A stretch of DNA of 26,604 nt from contig URGI01000022.1 of the NCBI GenBank assembly GCA_900547315.1, forward strand, positions 1 through 26,604, given 5' to 3'. A model generated the notes under the pieces. The model was not told where the DNA came from. It saw only the letters and a program-made list of their open reading frames with translations, and did not search any database. The position numbers and the translations under genes were made by a program. Positions 14,603 through 22,291 of the stretch are shown here, one piece after another. Source of the stretch: an uncultured Eubacteriales bacterium. GTDB lineage: Bacteria; Bacillota; Clostridia; Oscillospirales; Oscillospiraceae. The first letter of the stretch is position 1. Every line of letters begins with the position of its first letter.

Positions 14603-15682
14603 ATGGCATTGACTCTTATGAAGGGTAGCGAAGCAATCGCGGAAGCCGCTATTCGCGCAGGCGCCCGTTTCTTCTTCGGCTATCCTATCACCCCGCAGAC
14701 AGAGATACCTGAGTACATGTCCGCACGTATGCCCGAGGTCGGAGGCTGCTTCCTCCAGGCCGAAAGCGAGGTCGCGGCAATAAACATGATCTATGGTGCA
14801 GCCGGCACCGGCGCCCGCGCCATTACCTCTTCTTCCAGCCCCGGCATCAGCCTCAAGCAGGAAGGCATATCCTACTGCGCCGGCGCGCAGCTGCCCTGCG
14901 TCATCCTCAATGTCATGCGCGGCGGCCCCGGCCTCGGCAACATTCAGGCTTCTCAGGGCGACTATTTCCAGGGCGTCAAGGGCGGCGGCAACGGCGACTA
15001 CCATCTGCTGACTTACGCTCCCGCCTCCGTTCAGGAAGCTATCGACATCATGATGTTCGCCTTTGAAAAGGCCGAGCAGTACCGTGTTCCTGTCCTGTTC
15101 CTCGCCGACGGCATCATCGCTCAGATGATGGAGCCTGTCGAGATGCCCGAGATGGTTGATTTCAAGATCGATCCCGAGAAGAAGCCCTGGGCAGCCACCG
15201 GCTGGAAGCCCGGCGATGATCCCGCAAAGCGCGCCCAGATCAACTCCATCTACATCAACACCGAGGATCTGGCCATCCATAACGACGAGCTGCAGAAGGT
15301 CTACCGTGAGATCGAGGCCAACGAGTGCATGTCCGAGGAATACAAGACCGAGGACGCCGAGTTCATTATCACCGCTTTCGGTACCGTTGCCCGTATCGCC
15401 AAGTCTGCCGTCGATGAGCTGCGTGAGCAGGGCATCAAGGTCGGCCTCTTCCGTCCCATCACCGTGTGGCCGTTCCCGTACAAGGCTCTTGCCGAGTGCG
15501 CAGGCCATGAAAACGTCAAGGCCGTGCTCGATGTCGAGTGCAACGAAGGCCAGATGCTTGAGGATGTCAAGCTTGCACTCAACGGCGCAAAGCCCGCCGA
15601 TTTCTTCGGTCACTGCGGCAGCCAGATGCCTACCACCGCAGAGATCGTCACTAAGATCCTCGCAATGAAGGAGGGTAAATAA
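14603..15682 (+). CDS. vorB: 2-oxoacid:ferredoxin oxidoreductase alpha subunit, VorB-like
   Basis: A 359-residue subunit with the pyrimidine-binding TPP domain first (G-Y-P-I-T-P-Q-T-E-I near 31-40, then A-E-S-E-V-A-A, with the glutamate that activates thiamine) and a transketolase C-terminal domain after residue ~240. The enzyme converts a 2-oxoacid plus CoA and ferredoxin to acyl-CoA, CO2 and reduced ferredoxin. Overall pattern fits proteins labelled 3-methyl-2-oxobutanoate dehydrogenase VorB, but 2-oxoglutarate or other branched 2-oxoacids cannot be excluded. GGAGG precedes the ATG; the stop abuts the next gene. Confidence 0.88.
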   Translation: MALTLMKGSEAIAEAAIRAGARFFFGYPITPQTEIPEYMSARMPEVGGCFLQAESEVAAINMIYGAAGTGARAITSSSSPGISLKQEGISYCAGAQLPCVILNVMRGGPGLGNIQASQGDYFQGVKGGGNGDYHLLTYAPASVQEAIDIMMFAFEKAEQYRVPVLFLADGIIAQMMEPVEMPEMVDFKIDPEKKPWAATGWKPGDDPAKRAQINSIYINTEDLAIHNDELQKVYREIEANECMSEEYKTEDAEFIITAFGTVARIAKSAVDELREQGIKVGLFRPITVWPFPYKALAECAGHENVKAVLDVECNEGQMLEDVKLALNGAKPADFFGHCGSQMPTTAEIVTKILAMKEGK

Positions 15683-16429
15683 ATGTCCGTAGTATTTGAA
15701 AAAACCAGTCTGCTGACTGACAAGCCGTTCCATTACTGCCCCGGCTGCAACCACGGCATTATCCATCGCCTGGTGGCGGAAGCTATCGATGAGCTGAAGC
15801 TTGACGGCAACGTCATCGGCGTCGCGCCTGTCGGCTGCTCCGTCTTCGCATATCAGTATTTCAACTGCGACATGTACGAGGCCGCGCATGGCCGCGCCCC
15901 CGCAGTCGCAACCGGCGTCAAGCGCGTAAAGCCCGACACTCTGGTCTTCACCTATCAGGGCGACGGCGACCTTGCCTCCATCGGTACTGCCGAGATCGTT
16001 CACGCCGCGCACCGCGGTGAGAAGATCACCACCATATTTGTCAACAACGCCATTTACGGCATGACCGGCGGCCAGATGGCTCCGACCACTCTGGTCGGCC
16101 AGAAGACCACCACCTCTCCCTACGGCCGTGACGAGAACTGGTGCGGCGCGCCCATCAAGATCTCCGAGATGCTCGCGGCGGTTCCCGGCTCGTACTACAT
16201 TGAGCGCTGCGCTGTCAACAACAACGCCAACATCATCAAGACCAAGAAGGCCATCAAGAAGGCTTTCCAGTATCAGCTTGAGGGTAAGGGCTTCTGCCTT
16301 ATCGAAGTGCTGTCCACCTGTCCTACGAACTGGGGTCTCAATCCCATCGAGGCGATGAAGTGGCTGGAAGAGAACATGATCCCTTACTATCCTCTCGGCG
16401 TATATAAAGACAAGGGGGCTGCTGAATAA
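15683..16429 (+). CDS. 2-oxoacid:ferredoxin oxidoreductase beta subunit (TPP-binding)
   Basis: A 248-residue subunit that binds the TPP diphosphate through G-D-G-D (93-96) and N-N (121-122), the standard Mg-TPP motif. Cys19 and Cys22 in H-Y-C-P-G-C-N-H, together with Cys52 or later cysteines, probably hold a [4Fe-4S] cluster close to TPP. It starts directly after the alpha stop codon (TAA then ATG), with GGAGGG inside the end of vorB. It works with alpha, gamma and the ferredoxin subunit. Confidence 0.9.
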   Translation: MSVVFEKTSLLTDKPFHYCPGCNHGIIHRLVAEAIDELKLDGNVIGVAPVGCSVFAYQYFNCDMYEAAHGRAPAVATGVKRVKPDTLVFTYQGDGDLASIGTAEIVHAAHRGEKITTIFVNNAIYGMTGGQMAPTTLVGQKTTTSPYGRDENWCGAPIKISEMLAAVPGSYYIERCAVNNNANIIKTKKAIKKAFQYQLEGKGFCLIEVLSTCPTNWGLNPIEAMKWLEENMIPYYPLGVYKDKGAAE

Positions 16430-16431
16430 TT

Positions 16432-16974
16432 ATGATGAAACAGTTTATTTTTGCAGGCTTCGGCGGTCAGGGTATGCTCCTGATCGGCAAATTCGTTGCC
16501 ATGGCCGCAATGCTGGACGGCAAGCACGTCTCCTGGCTGCCCTCCTACGGCCCCGAAATGCGCGGCGGTACCGCGAACTGCTCCGTTATCGTCAGCGATA
16601 AGGACGTCGCCTCCCCGCTGGTCGACAAGGCCGACGTCATCGTTGCGATGAACCTGCCCTCTCTCGATAAGTTCGAGGAGCATGTCAAGCCCGGCGGACT
16701 GCTGGTCGTCAACAGCTCCATCATCGAGCGCAAGTCCACCCGTGACGATATCACCGTTGTCTACTGCGACGCTAACCGCATCGCCGAGGCAGTCGGCAAT
16801 CCCAAGGGCGCGAACGTCGCCATCCTCGGCGCAATGCTGGAGAAGGAGCCGATCGTTGATCTCGATAAGATGACCGAGGCTATCCGCATTGAGCTTGGCG
16901 AGCGCAAGGCTCGCTTCCTCGAAGGCAATAAGAAGGCTCTTATCGCCGGTATGGAAGCTGCAAGAGAGCAGTAA
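16432..16974 (+). CDS. 2-oxoacid:ferredoxin oxidoreductase gamma subunit
   Basis: A 180-residue subunit with the family's N-terminal G-F-G-G-Q-G (9-14) and G-P-E-M-R-G-G (40-46), involved in CoA binding and subunit contact. Two ATG codons in tandem (16432 and 16435) follow a GGGGG at the end of the beta gene; either may be used. It is the last gene of the four-subunit set and is followed by a strong terminator, which defines the operon end. Confidence 0.9.
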   Translation: MMKQFIFAGFGGQGMLLIGKFVAMAAMLDGKHVSWLPSYGPEMRGGTANCSVIVSDKDVASPLVDKADVIVAMNLPSLDKFEEHVKPGGLLVVNSSIIERKSTRDDITVVYCDANRIAEAVGNPKGANVAILGAMLEKEPIVDLDKMTEAIRIELGERKARFLEGNKKALIAGMEAAREQ

Positions 16975-16990
16975 ATATTTGTTCTGAAAA

Positions 16991-17021
16991 AGCCAAGCGG
17001 CGCCTGCCGCTTGGCTTTTTT
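16991..17021 (+). terminator. intrinsic terminator of the oxidoreductase operon
   Basis: AGCCAAGCGGC (16991-17001) and GCCGCTTGGCT (17006-17016) form a perfect 11-bp stem with a GCCT loop, followed by T residues. Confidence 0.95.
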
Positions 17022-17090
17022 GCGTCCAATATCAATGCGGAGTTCATGCCCGCGCCCTGATATGCCCGTAGGGGATGTGCCGTTCCGCTT

Positions 17091-17119
17091 GTATAACAAA
17101 CGGGAATATTTGGCATAAT
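17091..17119 (+). promoter_or_regulatory. weak promoter candidate
   Basis: CATAAT (17114-17119) is a fair -10 for the gene at 17153. The best -35 candidates, TTGTAT (17089-17094, 19-bp spacer) or GTATAA (17091-17096, 17 bp), are poor. Confidence 0.35.
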
Positions 17120-17152
17120 ACTACCGAACAATTATTGCTTGGGGGCGGGGAA

Positions 17153-17632
17153 ATGAAAAAATATTTTGCTACGGCGCTGACGCTGCTGGGTGCGGTTGCG
17201 CTGATGCTGGCCGGAATGTACGTGTATTCGCAGCCGGACAGCGGCGGCGACGAGACGCTGGTGACGAAGAATATAATTGTCGGCTCGGTCGAGATCGAGA
17301 GCCGCGGCGGGGACAGCTTCTATGTCCTGCGCGATAAGTTCGGCTCGGAATATATCTTTAACCGCCTGCCGGAGTGTATGCGCAGCGAGAGCTACGAGGG
17401 GCGGAACGCGCAGGTGCGATGCACTCCGGCGGACAGCTCCGGCAGACGGCTCCTGCGCGAGCTGAGCATCGACGGCAAGGTGCTCATCAGCAGCGGCACA
17501 GGCGGCTCCGGTCCGGAGCTTGCACATGTTATGGGCGCGGTGATAATCACGGCGGGCTTCCTCCTGCTGTGGCTCTTCGTTCGCCGCGTGATACGCATAG
17601 CCTCCGAAAAGAACAAAAAGAAAGACGGGTGA
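17153..17632 (+). CDS. small two-helix membrane protein, unknown function
   Basis: A 159-residue protein with a hydrophobic N-terminal helix (about 5-25), a ~100-residue outside domain rich in beta-strand-forming residues (a small barrel-like region with one pair of cysteines, in P-E-C-M-R and V-R-C-T-P), and a second helix (about 126-146) followed by a basic tail R-R-V-I-R and K-K-K-K. Both termini are therefore predicted inside. ATG 17153 follows GGGGCGGGG and starts M-K-K. I do not recognise the family. Its stop codon overlaps the terminator hairpin at 17621-17644. Confidence 0.72.
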   Translation: MKKYFATALTLLGAVALMLAGMYVYSQPDSGGDETLVTKNIIVGSVEIESRGGDSFYVLRDKFGSEYIFNRLPECMRSESYEGRNAQVRCTPADSSGRRLLRELSIDGKVLISSGTGGSGPELAHVMGAVIITAGFLLLWLFVRRVIRIASEKNKKKDG

Positions 17633-17644
17633 TAACCCGTCTTT
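17621..17644 (+). terminator. hairpin overlapping the stop codon
   Basis: AAAGACGGGT (17621-17630) and ACCCGTCTTT (17635-17644) form a perfect 10-bp stem with loop GATA; the TGA stop (17630-17632) spans the stem-loop border. Confidence 0.65.
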
Positions 17645-17681
17645 ACCATTTGCTGCGCTGCAGACACTACTCTACGACACC

Positions 17682-17724
17682 AATAACCCACGGATTGCTG
17701 ACTGCAATCCGTGGGTTATTTTTC
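17682..17724. terminator. strong terminator between convergent genes
   Basis: A 17-bp perfect stem (17682-17698 with 17704-17720, loop TGACT) ending in a T run on the plus strand. It separates the membrane protein from the convergent aspartokinase gene. Confidence 0.92.
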
Positions 17725-17760
17725 ACTTACTCAACACGCTAAAACAGCCTATCCGCGCTA

Positions 17761-18735
17761 TCACTCGGCACGCTGCCTCAGATACGCCGTGTGTGTCAGC
17801 TCAAGCGCTGGGATCATCTGCGCAGGGGCGACGCGCACCGTGACCCAGCCCTCGCCAGAACTGCCGGACAGCACCGGAATGCCAGACTTCGACAGCGCAA
17901 TTACAAGCTCAGACAGCGTCGCCGTTCCGGCTGCGCGCCCCACAAGCGTGATCTCACTGCGCGCCTCGCTGCGGGTCACACCCGCGTAGTCCGGACGCTC
18001 AGCGTCTGCAAGCAGCCGCACGCGCGAACCGCGGCCCGGCTCAAACGACGACAGCAGCCGTATCTCCACGTCGTTCGCCAGCGCCAGCGCGACCGACCGA
18101 TCGTGCAGCACCTGCGAACCTGCGCCCGCGAGCAGCAGCATGTCGCGGAAATCTATTTCCTCAAGCCGCCGTGCACCGCTGACAATGCGCGGGTCGGCGG
18201 TGTATATACCGTCCACGTCCGTGTATATCTCGCAGCGCTCCGCGTCGAGCGCCGCTGCCAGCGCGACAGCAGTCGTGTCCGAGCCGCCGCGGCCGAGCGT
18301 TGTTATACCGCCCTCCGGACTGACGCCCTGGAACCCGCTGACCACGGCGATCTCGCCGCGTTCAAGCGCAGCGGCAAGCTCGCCCGCCGCGATCATCTCT
18401 ATCCGCGCCTCGGCGTGGCTGCCGTCGGTGATTATGCCGGCCTGCCAGCCGGTGAACGAGCGCGCCGCAAGCCCCATGCTCTCGAGCGTGATGGCCATGA
18501 GCGCCGCGGACTGCTGCTCACCAGTCGAAATGAGTGCGTCCAGCTCGCGTGCGGGCGGCTGCGAGCTTATCTCGTGTGCCATATCCAGCAGCTCATCTGT
18601 CGTATCGCCCATGGCGGACACCACGACCAGAACGCTGTGCCCCCTTCGGCGAGCCTCGGCAGCTATGCCGGCGGCTCGCCGGAGACGCTCTGTCCCGGCC
18701 AGAGAGCTGCCGCCGAATTTCTGCACTATCAGCAT
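17761..18735 (-). CDS. lysC: aspartate kinase with a single ACT domain
   Basis: Phosphorylates aspartate, the first step to lysine, threonine, methionine and diaminopimelate. It has 324 residues from ATG 18735, chosen because GGAGG lies 5 nt upstream and M-L-I-V-Q-K-F-G-G-S-S is the family start. Kinase motifs include K-F-G-G-S-S, S-T-G-E-Q-Q-S and G-R-G-G-S-D-T-T, followed by the E-I-Y-T-D-V-D-G-I-Y-T-A-D-P segment. The regulatory part contains one ACT domain (I-T-L-V-G and later), whereas monofunctional aspartokinases usually have two in ~400 residues. The stop is clean, followed by a terminator, so feedback control may differ. No lysine riboswitch fits in the short leader. Confidence 0.88.
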   Translation of the reverse strand: MLIVQKFGGSSLAGTERLRRAAGIAAEARRRGHSVLVVVSAMGDTTDELLDMAHEISSQPPARELDALISTGEQQSAALMAITLESMGLAARSFTGWQAGIITDGSHAEARIEMIAAGELAAALERGEIAVVSGFQGVSPEGGITTLGRGGSDTTAVALAAALDAERCEIYTDVDGIYTADPRIVSGARRLEEIDFRDMLLLAGAGSQVLHDRSVALALANDVEIRLLSSFEPGRGSRVRLLADAERPDYAGVTRSEARSEITLVGRAAGTATLSELVIALSKSGIPVLSGSSGEGWVTVRVAPAQMIPALELTHTAYLRQRAE

Positions 18736-18762
18736 GGCATCCTCCGAATACATTTTTTGCCG

Positions 18763-18784
18763 CGGAGCCGATGCCCCGGCTCCG
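18763..18784 (-). promoter_or_regulatory. leader hairpin of the aspartokinase mRNA
   Basis: CGGAGCCG (18763-18770) and CGGCTCCG (18777-18784) form a perfect 8-bp stem in the predicted 5' leader, about 28 nt before the start codon. Confidence 0.45.
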
Positions 18785-18809
18785 ATGCGCGGCTTTTCGC
18801 CGTCAGTAC

Positions 18810-18839
18810 ATTATATACGCGCCCCGGCTCAGGGGTTAA
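18810..18839 (-). promoter_or_regulatory. candidate promoter of lysC
   Basis: Minus-strand TATAAT (18810-18815) with TTAACC (18834-18839) at 18-bp spacing. The -10 is perfect and the -35 weak. Confidence 0.5.
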
Positions 18840-18941
18840 AGCGAATATTTTCCGGCAGATGTGGCAAGGATGGGTGTGGAACATGTGGGGCGCCTGGATG
18901 CGCTTTCTATATAACAAGGAAGGCAGGGAGAGGGGGAGACC

Positions 18942-20012
18942 ATGCCCGAGAGGCTCGCAAAATATCTTTGGGCGGCGCTGTGCTGGGCGCTCGTCATCGC
19001 GGCGCTGTGGCTGGCGCTGCGCTTTCTGCTGCCGTGGCTCGCGCCGTTTCTCGTGGCGCTCGGCGCGGCGGCGCTGATGGAACCGGCGGTCGGGGCTCTG
19101 GCGCGGCACGGCTGGCGCAGGAGTGTGGCCGCGGGGCTTGTGACGCTCGCGGTGCTGGCCGCGGCGGCAGGGGCGGTGTATGCGCTCGCGTCGAAGGGCA
19201 TGGACATGCTTACGGATTTTGCGCGGCAGGTGCCGGAGCTGGTGGCCTCGGCGGAGCAGACGCTGGCGCGGCTGGAGGCGCGGATGCTGGAGTACATCGC
19301 CGCCGCGCCGCAGGGCGTGAGCGGATATCTTGAGAGCGCGCTCGATTCGCTCGGCGAGAGCCTGTATAAGCTTCCGGCGGCGCTGTCGCAGTGGGGGCTG
19401 GAGCTTGTCGCGCGCACGGCGCAGGCAAGTCCGGACACACTGCTGTTCGCCGTCACGGCCGGGATCGGGACGTATTTCGCCTCCGCGTCGTACCCGCAGC
19501 TCACGGCATTTCTCGCCGCGCAGATACCGGCGGGGCTTCGGCGGCGCTTTTCCGGCGTCGGCGGCAATCTGAAAGGCAGCTTTGGTGGCTGGCTGCGGGC
19601 GCAGCTGATATTGATGCTGATGACATTTTTCGAGCTGCTTATTGGCTTCCTGCTGCTGCGCGTCCGCGGCGCACCGGTCATCGCCGCGGTGACGGCGCTG
19701 GTCGATGCGCTGCCTGTGTTCGGCACGGGGACGGTGCTGCTGCCGTGGGCGGCGTACTGCCTGCTGTCGGGCGCGGCGGCGCGCGGGATCGGGCTGCTGA
19801 TCAGCTGGGGCGTGACGAACCTTGTGCGCAGCTGCGCGCAGGCGAAGCTGCTGGGCGATCAGATCGGGCTTGACCCGCTGGCCTCGCTCACGGCGATATA
19901 TATCGGATGGCGGGTCAAGGGCGTGATCGGGATGCTGCTGTTTCCGCTGATCCTCGTCACGCTGCGTCAGCTCAATGACCGCGGCGTGATCCGGCTGTGG
20001 AAAGAGCCGTGA
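18942..20012 (+). CDS. ytvI: AI-2E family / sporulation membrane protein YtvI-like
   Basis: A 356-residue polytopic membrane protein with the AI-2E/PerM architecture: two N-terminal helices (P-W-L-A-P-F-L-V-A-L), a third helix, a long amphipathic extramembrane segment (about 85-190), then four or five helices. The segment D-A-L-P-V-F-G-T-G-T-V-L-L-P-W matches the family motif D-x-L-P-x-x-G-x-G. Length and composition fit YtvI, which is annotated as a sporulation integral membrane protein; precise function is unknown. GGAGAGGGGGAG precedes ATG 18942. It is divergent from lysC. Very Ala/Leu/GC-rich codon use compared with neighbours is notable but not proof of transfer. Confidence 0.8.
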   Translation: MPERLAKYLWAALCWALVIAALWLALRFLLPWLAPFLVALGAAALMEPAVGALARHGWRRSVAAGLVTLAVLAAAAGAVYALASKGMDMLTDFARQVPELVASAEQTLARLEARMLEYIAAAPQGVSGYLESALDSLGESLYKLPAALSQWGLELVARTAQASPDTLLFAVTAGIGTYFASASYPQLTAFLAAQIPAGLRRRFSGVGGNLKGSFGGWLRAQLILMLMTFFELLIGFLLLRVRGAPVIAAVTALVDALPVFGTGTVLLPWAAYCLLSGAAARGIGLLISWGVTNLVRSCAQAKLLGDQIGLDPLASLTAIYIGWRVKGVIGMLLFPLILVTLRQLNDRGVIRLWKEP

Positions 20013-20105
20013 TGGGGGTGTATTATTGCCAATGGGGAAAAGAAAATTCCGCGCTCTAATCCGTCCCCCTCCCCAAAAACCCAAACACAAAAAATTTTAT
20101 TCCGA

Positions 20106-20135
20106 TTGCAATAAAACACCCTGCTCGTGTATTAT
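20106..20135 (+). promoter_or_regulatory. promoter of the sigma/anti-sigma operon
   Basis: TTGCAA (20106-20111) and TATTAT (20130-20135), 18-bp spacer, just before the ECF sigma gene. An autoregulated ECF promoter could overlap this region, but no clear motif was recognised. Confidence 0.5.
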
Positions 20136-20168
20136 ATAGGTGTAAAGCAAAACAAAGGGAGGGACGCG

Positions 20169-20753
20169 ATGCTGCCCGCCGCATACAAAATGGAACCGGA
20201 GACGCCGCGCGTGAGCGGCGCGGATGAGCTTGACCGGTGCATAGAGCGCATCGCCATGTGCGACAGGGACGCTTTCGCCGTGCTGTACCGCAGCACCAGC
20301 GGCGCGGTGTTCGCCTATGCCCTCTCCGTACTTAAAAACCGGCAGGACGCCGAGGACGTCCTGCACGACTGCTACGTGAACATATACCAGACCGCGCAGG
20401 CCTACCGCAGCGAGGGCAAACCCATGGCGTGGATAATGACCGTGACGCGGAACCTCTGCCTGCACAAGCTGCGCGAGCGCAGCCGCCGCGCCGAACAGCC
20501 CGACTGCGATTGGGAAACTCTGCTGCGTGCGGACAGCGGTCTCGGCGACGAGGAACACCTTCTGCTGCGCGCGTGCATGGAGCAGCTCGGCGGCGAGGAG
20601 CGCAGAATATTCCTGCTGCACGCCGTGGCGGGCTTCAAGCACAGGGAGATAGCGGAGTTTATGGAGCTGCCGCTGGCGACGGTGCTGTCGAAATACTCGC
20701 GCGCCGTGAAGAAAATGAGGAAATATCTTGAGGAGGCTGAACTGTATGACTGA
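20169..20753 (+). CDS. ECF-type RNA polymerase sigma factor
   Basis: A 194-residue sigma-70-family factor with region 2 at about 33-105 (L-K-N-R-Q-D-A-E-D-V-L-H-D within it, binding core polymerase and the -10) and region 4 at about 130-188 (I-A-E-F-M-E-L-P-L-A-T-V-L-S-K as helix-turn-helix). There is no region 1 or 3, so it is ECF-like. The start at 20169 follows GGGAGGG and is preferred over an ATG at 20127. Its end overlaps the downstream anti-sigma gene by 8 nt, the usual arrangement for a sigma factor and its inhibitor. Confidence 0.93.
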   Translation: MLPAAYKMEPETPRVSGADELDRCIERIAMCDRDAFAVLYRSTSGAVFAYALSVLKNRQDAEDVLHDCYVNIYQTAQAYRSEGKPMAWIMTVTRNLCLHKLRERSRRAEQPDCDWETLLRADSGLGDEEHLLLRACMEQLGGEERRIFLLHAVAGFKHREIAEFMELPLATVLSKYSRAVKKMRKYLEEAELYD

Positions 20754-22128
20754 CAGAGAGCTTGAAATGAGGGTGCAGCAGGCGTTTGACGCCGCCGCGC
20801 CGGATATATTCGATTCCGTGATGGCTGAATGCAGCGCGCCGCGGGGCAAGGTCGTTGCCCTGACGAAGAGCAGGAAGAAGAAAAGCGGCTTCGCCAAGCG
20901 TCTGCTTTCGATCGCGGCCGTGATGGCGCTGCTGATCTGTGCTGCCGCCGGTGGCGCGTATGTCAACGGACAGGAGAACGCCGTCGCATCGGTCGTGACG
21001 CTGGACGTCAACCCCAGCGTGGAGCTGCGGCTCAACGCTCGCGACAAGGTCGTGGACGCCACGGCGCTCAACGGCGACGGGCAGGCCATTCTCTCAAATC
21101 TTGAACTGCGCGGCGAAAAGCTCAGTGCGGCGCTGGCCGACGTGATCGGCTCGATGCGCGACAACGGCTACCTGACGCCGGAGAAGAATTCCGTCCTCGT
21201 GACGGTCGATAACAGCGACACCGCCAAGGCCGAGGCGCTTCAGCAGCGCATAGATACCGCCATGGCCAAGGTCATGGAGACGGCGGATTTCGACGGCGCG
21301 GTGATAAGTCAGGTGCTCCAGAAGACGGACGAGGTAACGGAACTTGCGCGCTCGCTGGCGATAAGCCCGGGCAAGAGCCAGTTCGTCTCGGCCATCAGCG
21401 CCGCGAGCGGCGAGAGCGTCGAGGAGCTTGCAAAGCTCAATATCAGCGACCTGAACCTGCTGAGAACGCTGAAGAATCTTGACATTGAAAATATCGTCGC
21501 CTGCGGAACGGCGGGCGCGGCGGATTACATAAGCGAGGGCACCGCGGCGCTGGAGGCGCTGAAGGCGGCCGGAGCCGAGGACGGCGCGCTACCCGACGTC
21601 AATGTGGACGTGGACGTGGCGGACGGGGAGCTTGTGTACAATGTGAGCTTCTCCTTCGGCGGCTATGACTACAATTACGAGGTCAGCCCGAACAGCGGCA
21701 GCATCAAGAACTGCGTGCGCCAGTTCGCCGACGACATGGAAGCGCTGGCCGAGAGCTTCGCCGACGGCTGGGAGAACTGGGGCGAGGCTCAGGGCGACAG
21801 TTGGGAAGACTGGGGCGAAGCGACCGGTGACGCTTGGGAAGCTTGGGGCGAAGCCCAAGGCGACGCATGGGAGAACTGGGGCGAGAACTATGCCGATGCA
21901 TGGGAAGCATGGGCGGAGAACTACGCCGACGAGTGGGAGACCTGGGCGGAGCAGCATCCGGACGAGTGGAGAAAGCTTATTGAGCAGTACCCTGAAAAGT
22001 GGGAAGCTTGGGCAAAGCAGCATTCCGACGAGTGGAACTCGTGGCTCAGCGGAAACGCGGACAGCCTCGGTGAGCTGGGAGAATTCCTGCGGTCGTGGAC
22101 ATCGCTGTTCAATAAGTGGTGGAATTGA
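20746..22128 (+). CDS. RsgI-like transmembrane anti-sigma factor with Trp-rich repeat tail
   Basis: A 460-residue single-pass membrane protein that probably holds the ECF sigma factor inactive. Residues ~1-45 are a cytoplasmic sigma-binding segment, ~51-72 a transmembrane helix, and ~80-150 an RsgI-type middle domain with V-T-L-D-V-N-P-S. The Asn89-Pro90 bond there is equivalent to the self-cleavage site known in clostridial RsgI proteins. Residues ~283-325 resemble a PepSY domain (Y-N-V-S-F and Y-N-Y-E-V). Residues 342-440 are nine 11-residue repeats of the type W-E-x-W-G-E-A-x-G-D-x, all predicted outside the cell. GAGGAGG precedes ATG 20746. Sigma-binding and cleavage are inferred by homology; the repeat tail is not a carbohydrate-binding module I recognise. 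Confidence 0.86.
   Translation: MTDRELEMRVQQAFDAAAPDIFDSVMAECSAPRGKVVALTKSRKKKSGFAKRLLSIAAVMALLICAAAGGAYVNGQENAVASVVTLDVNPSVELRLNARDKVVDATALNGDGQAILSNLELRGEKLSAALADVIGSMRDNGYLTPEKNSVLVTVDNSDTAKAEALQQRIDTAMAKVMETADFDGAVISQVLQKTDEVTELARSLAISPGKSQFVSAISAASGESVEELAKLNISDLNLLRTLKNLDIENIVACGTAGAADYISEGTAALEALKAAGAEDGALPDVNVDVDVADGELVYNVSFSFGGYDYNYEVSPNSGSIKNCVRQFADDMEALAESFADGWENWGEAQGDSWEDWGEATGDAWEAWGEAQGDAWENWGENYADAWEAWAENYADEWETWAEQHPDEWRKLIEQYPEKWEAWAKQHSDEWNSWLSGNADSLGELGEFLRSWTSLFNKWWN
21769..22065 (+). repeat. 33-bp coding repeat, nine units
   Basis: Nine 11-codon units, each starting with TGG, with Trp at residues 342, 353, 364, 375, 386, 397, 408, 419 and 430 of the anti-sigma factor. 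A second Trp sits three residues later in eight of the nine; unit 7 has Leu there. A degenerate unit with Met/Leu in place of the Trp residues precedes the first. The nucleotide sequences of units have drifted, so the repeat is maintained at protein level. Confidence 0.9.
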
Positions 22129-22137
22129 ACTGATAAC

Positions 22138-22160
22138 GGCGCCGCCTTACCATCGGCGCC
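22138..22160 (+). terminator. hairpin after the anti-sigma gene
   Basis: GGCGCCG (22138-22144) pairs with CGGCGCC (22154-22160). There is no T run, so it may stabilise the 3' end rather than terminate. Confidence 0.4.
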
Positions 22161-22222
22161 TGGCGATAAAGAGTGCCGGTCCTCCCCCTCGGCGCTCCAT
22201 GAAAAAGACGTATATAGAAAAA

Positions 22223-22250
22223 GAAAAAGCCGCTGCGAAGCGGCTTTTTC
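22223..22250 (+). terminator. intrinsic terminator
   Basis: GAAAAAGCCGCT (22223-22234) and AGCGGCTTTTTC (22239-22250) form a perfect 12-bp stem with loop GCGA; the T run is inside the distal arm. It ends the sigma/anti-sigma operon. Confidence 0.85.
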
Positions 22251-22291
22251 GCGTATGTCAGGGAGAAAAAGTAATTTTACATGGTTCTCTC

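Noticed and set aside
17711..18140. Plus-strand frames opposite the aspartokinase gene
   Set aside because: Shadow frames without ribosome sites or recognisable domains, antisense to a clear gene.
18736..18815. Lysine riboswitch in the aspartokinase leader
   Set aside because: The leader is only about 70 nt with a single simple hairpin, far too short for that riboswitch.
21769..22065. 33-bp repeats as a CRISPR-like array or minisatellite
   Set aside because: They are in frame, lack unique spacers, and keep Trp spacing as a protein repeat.
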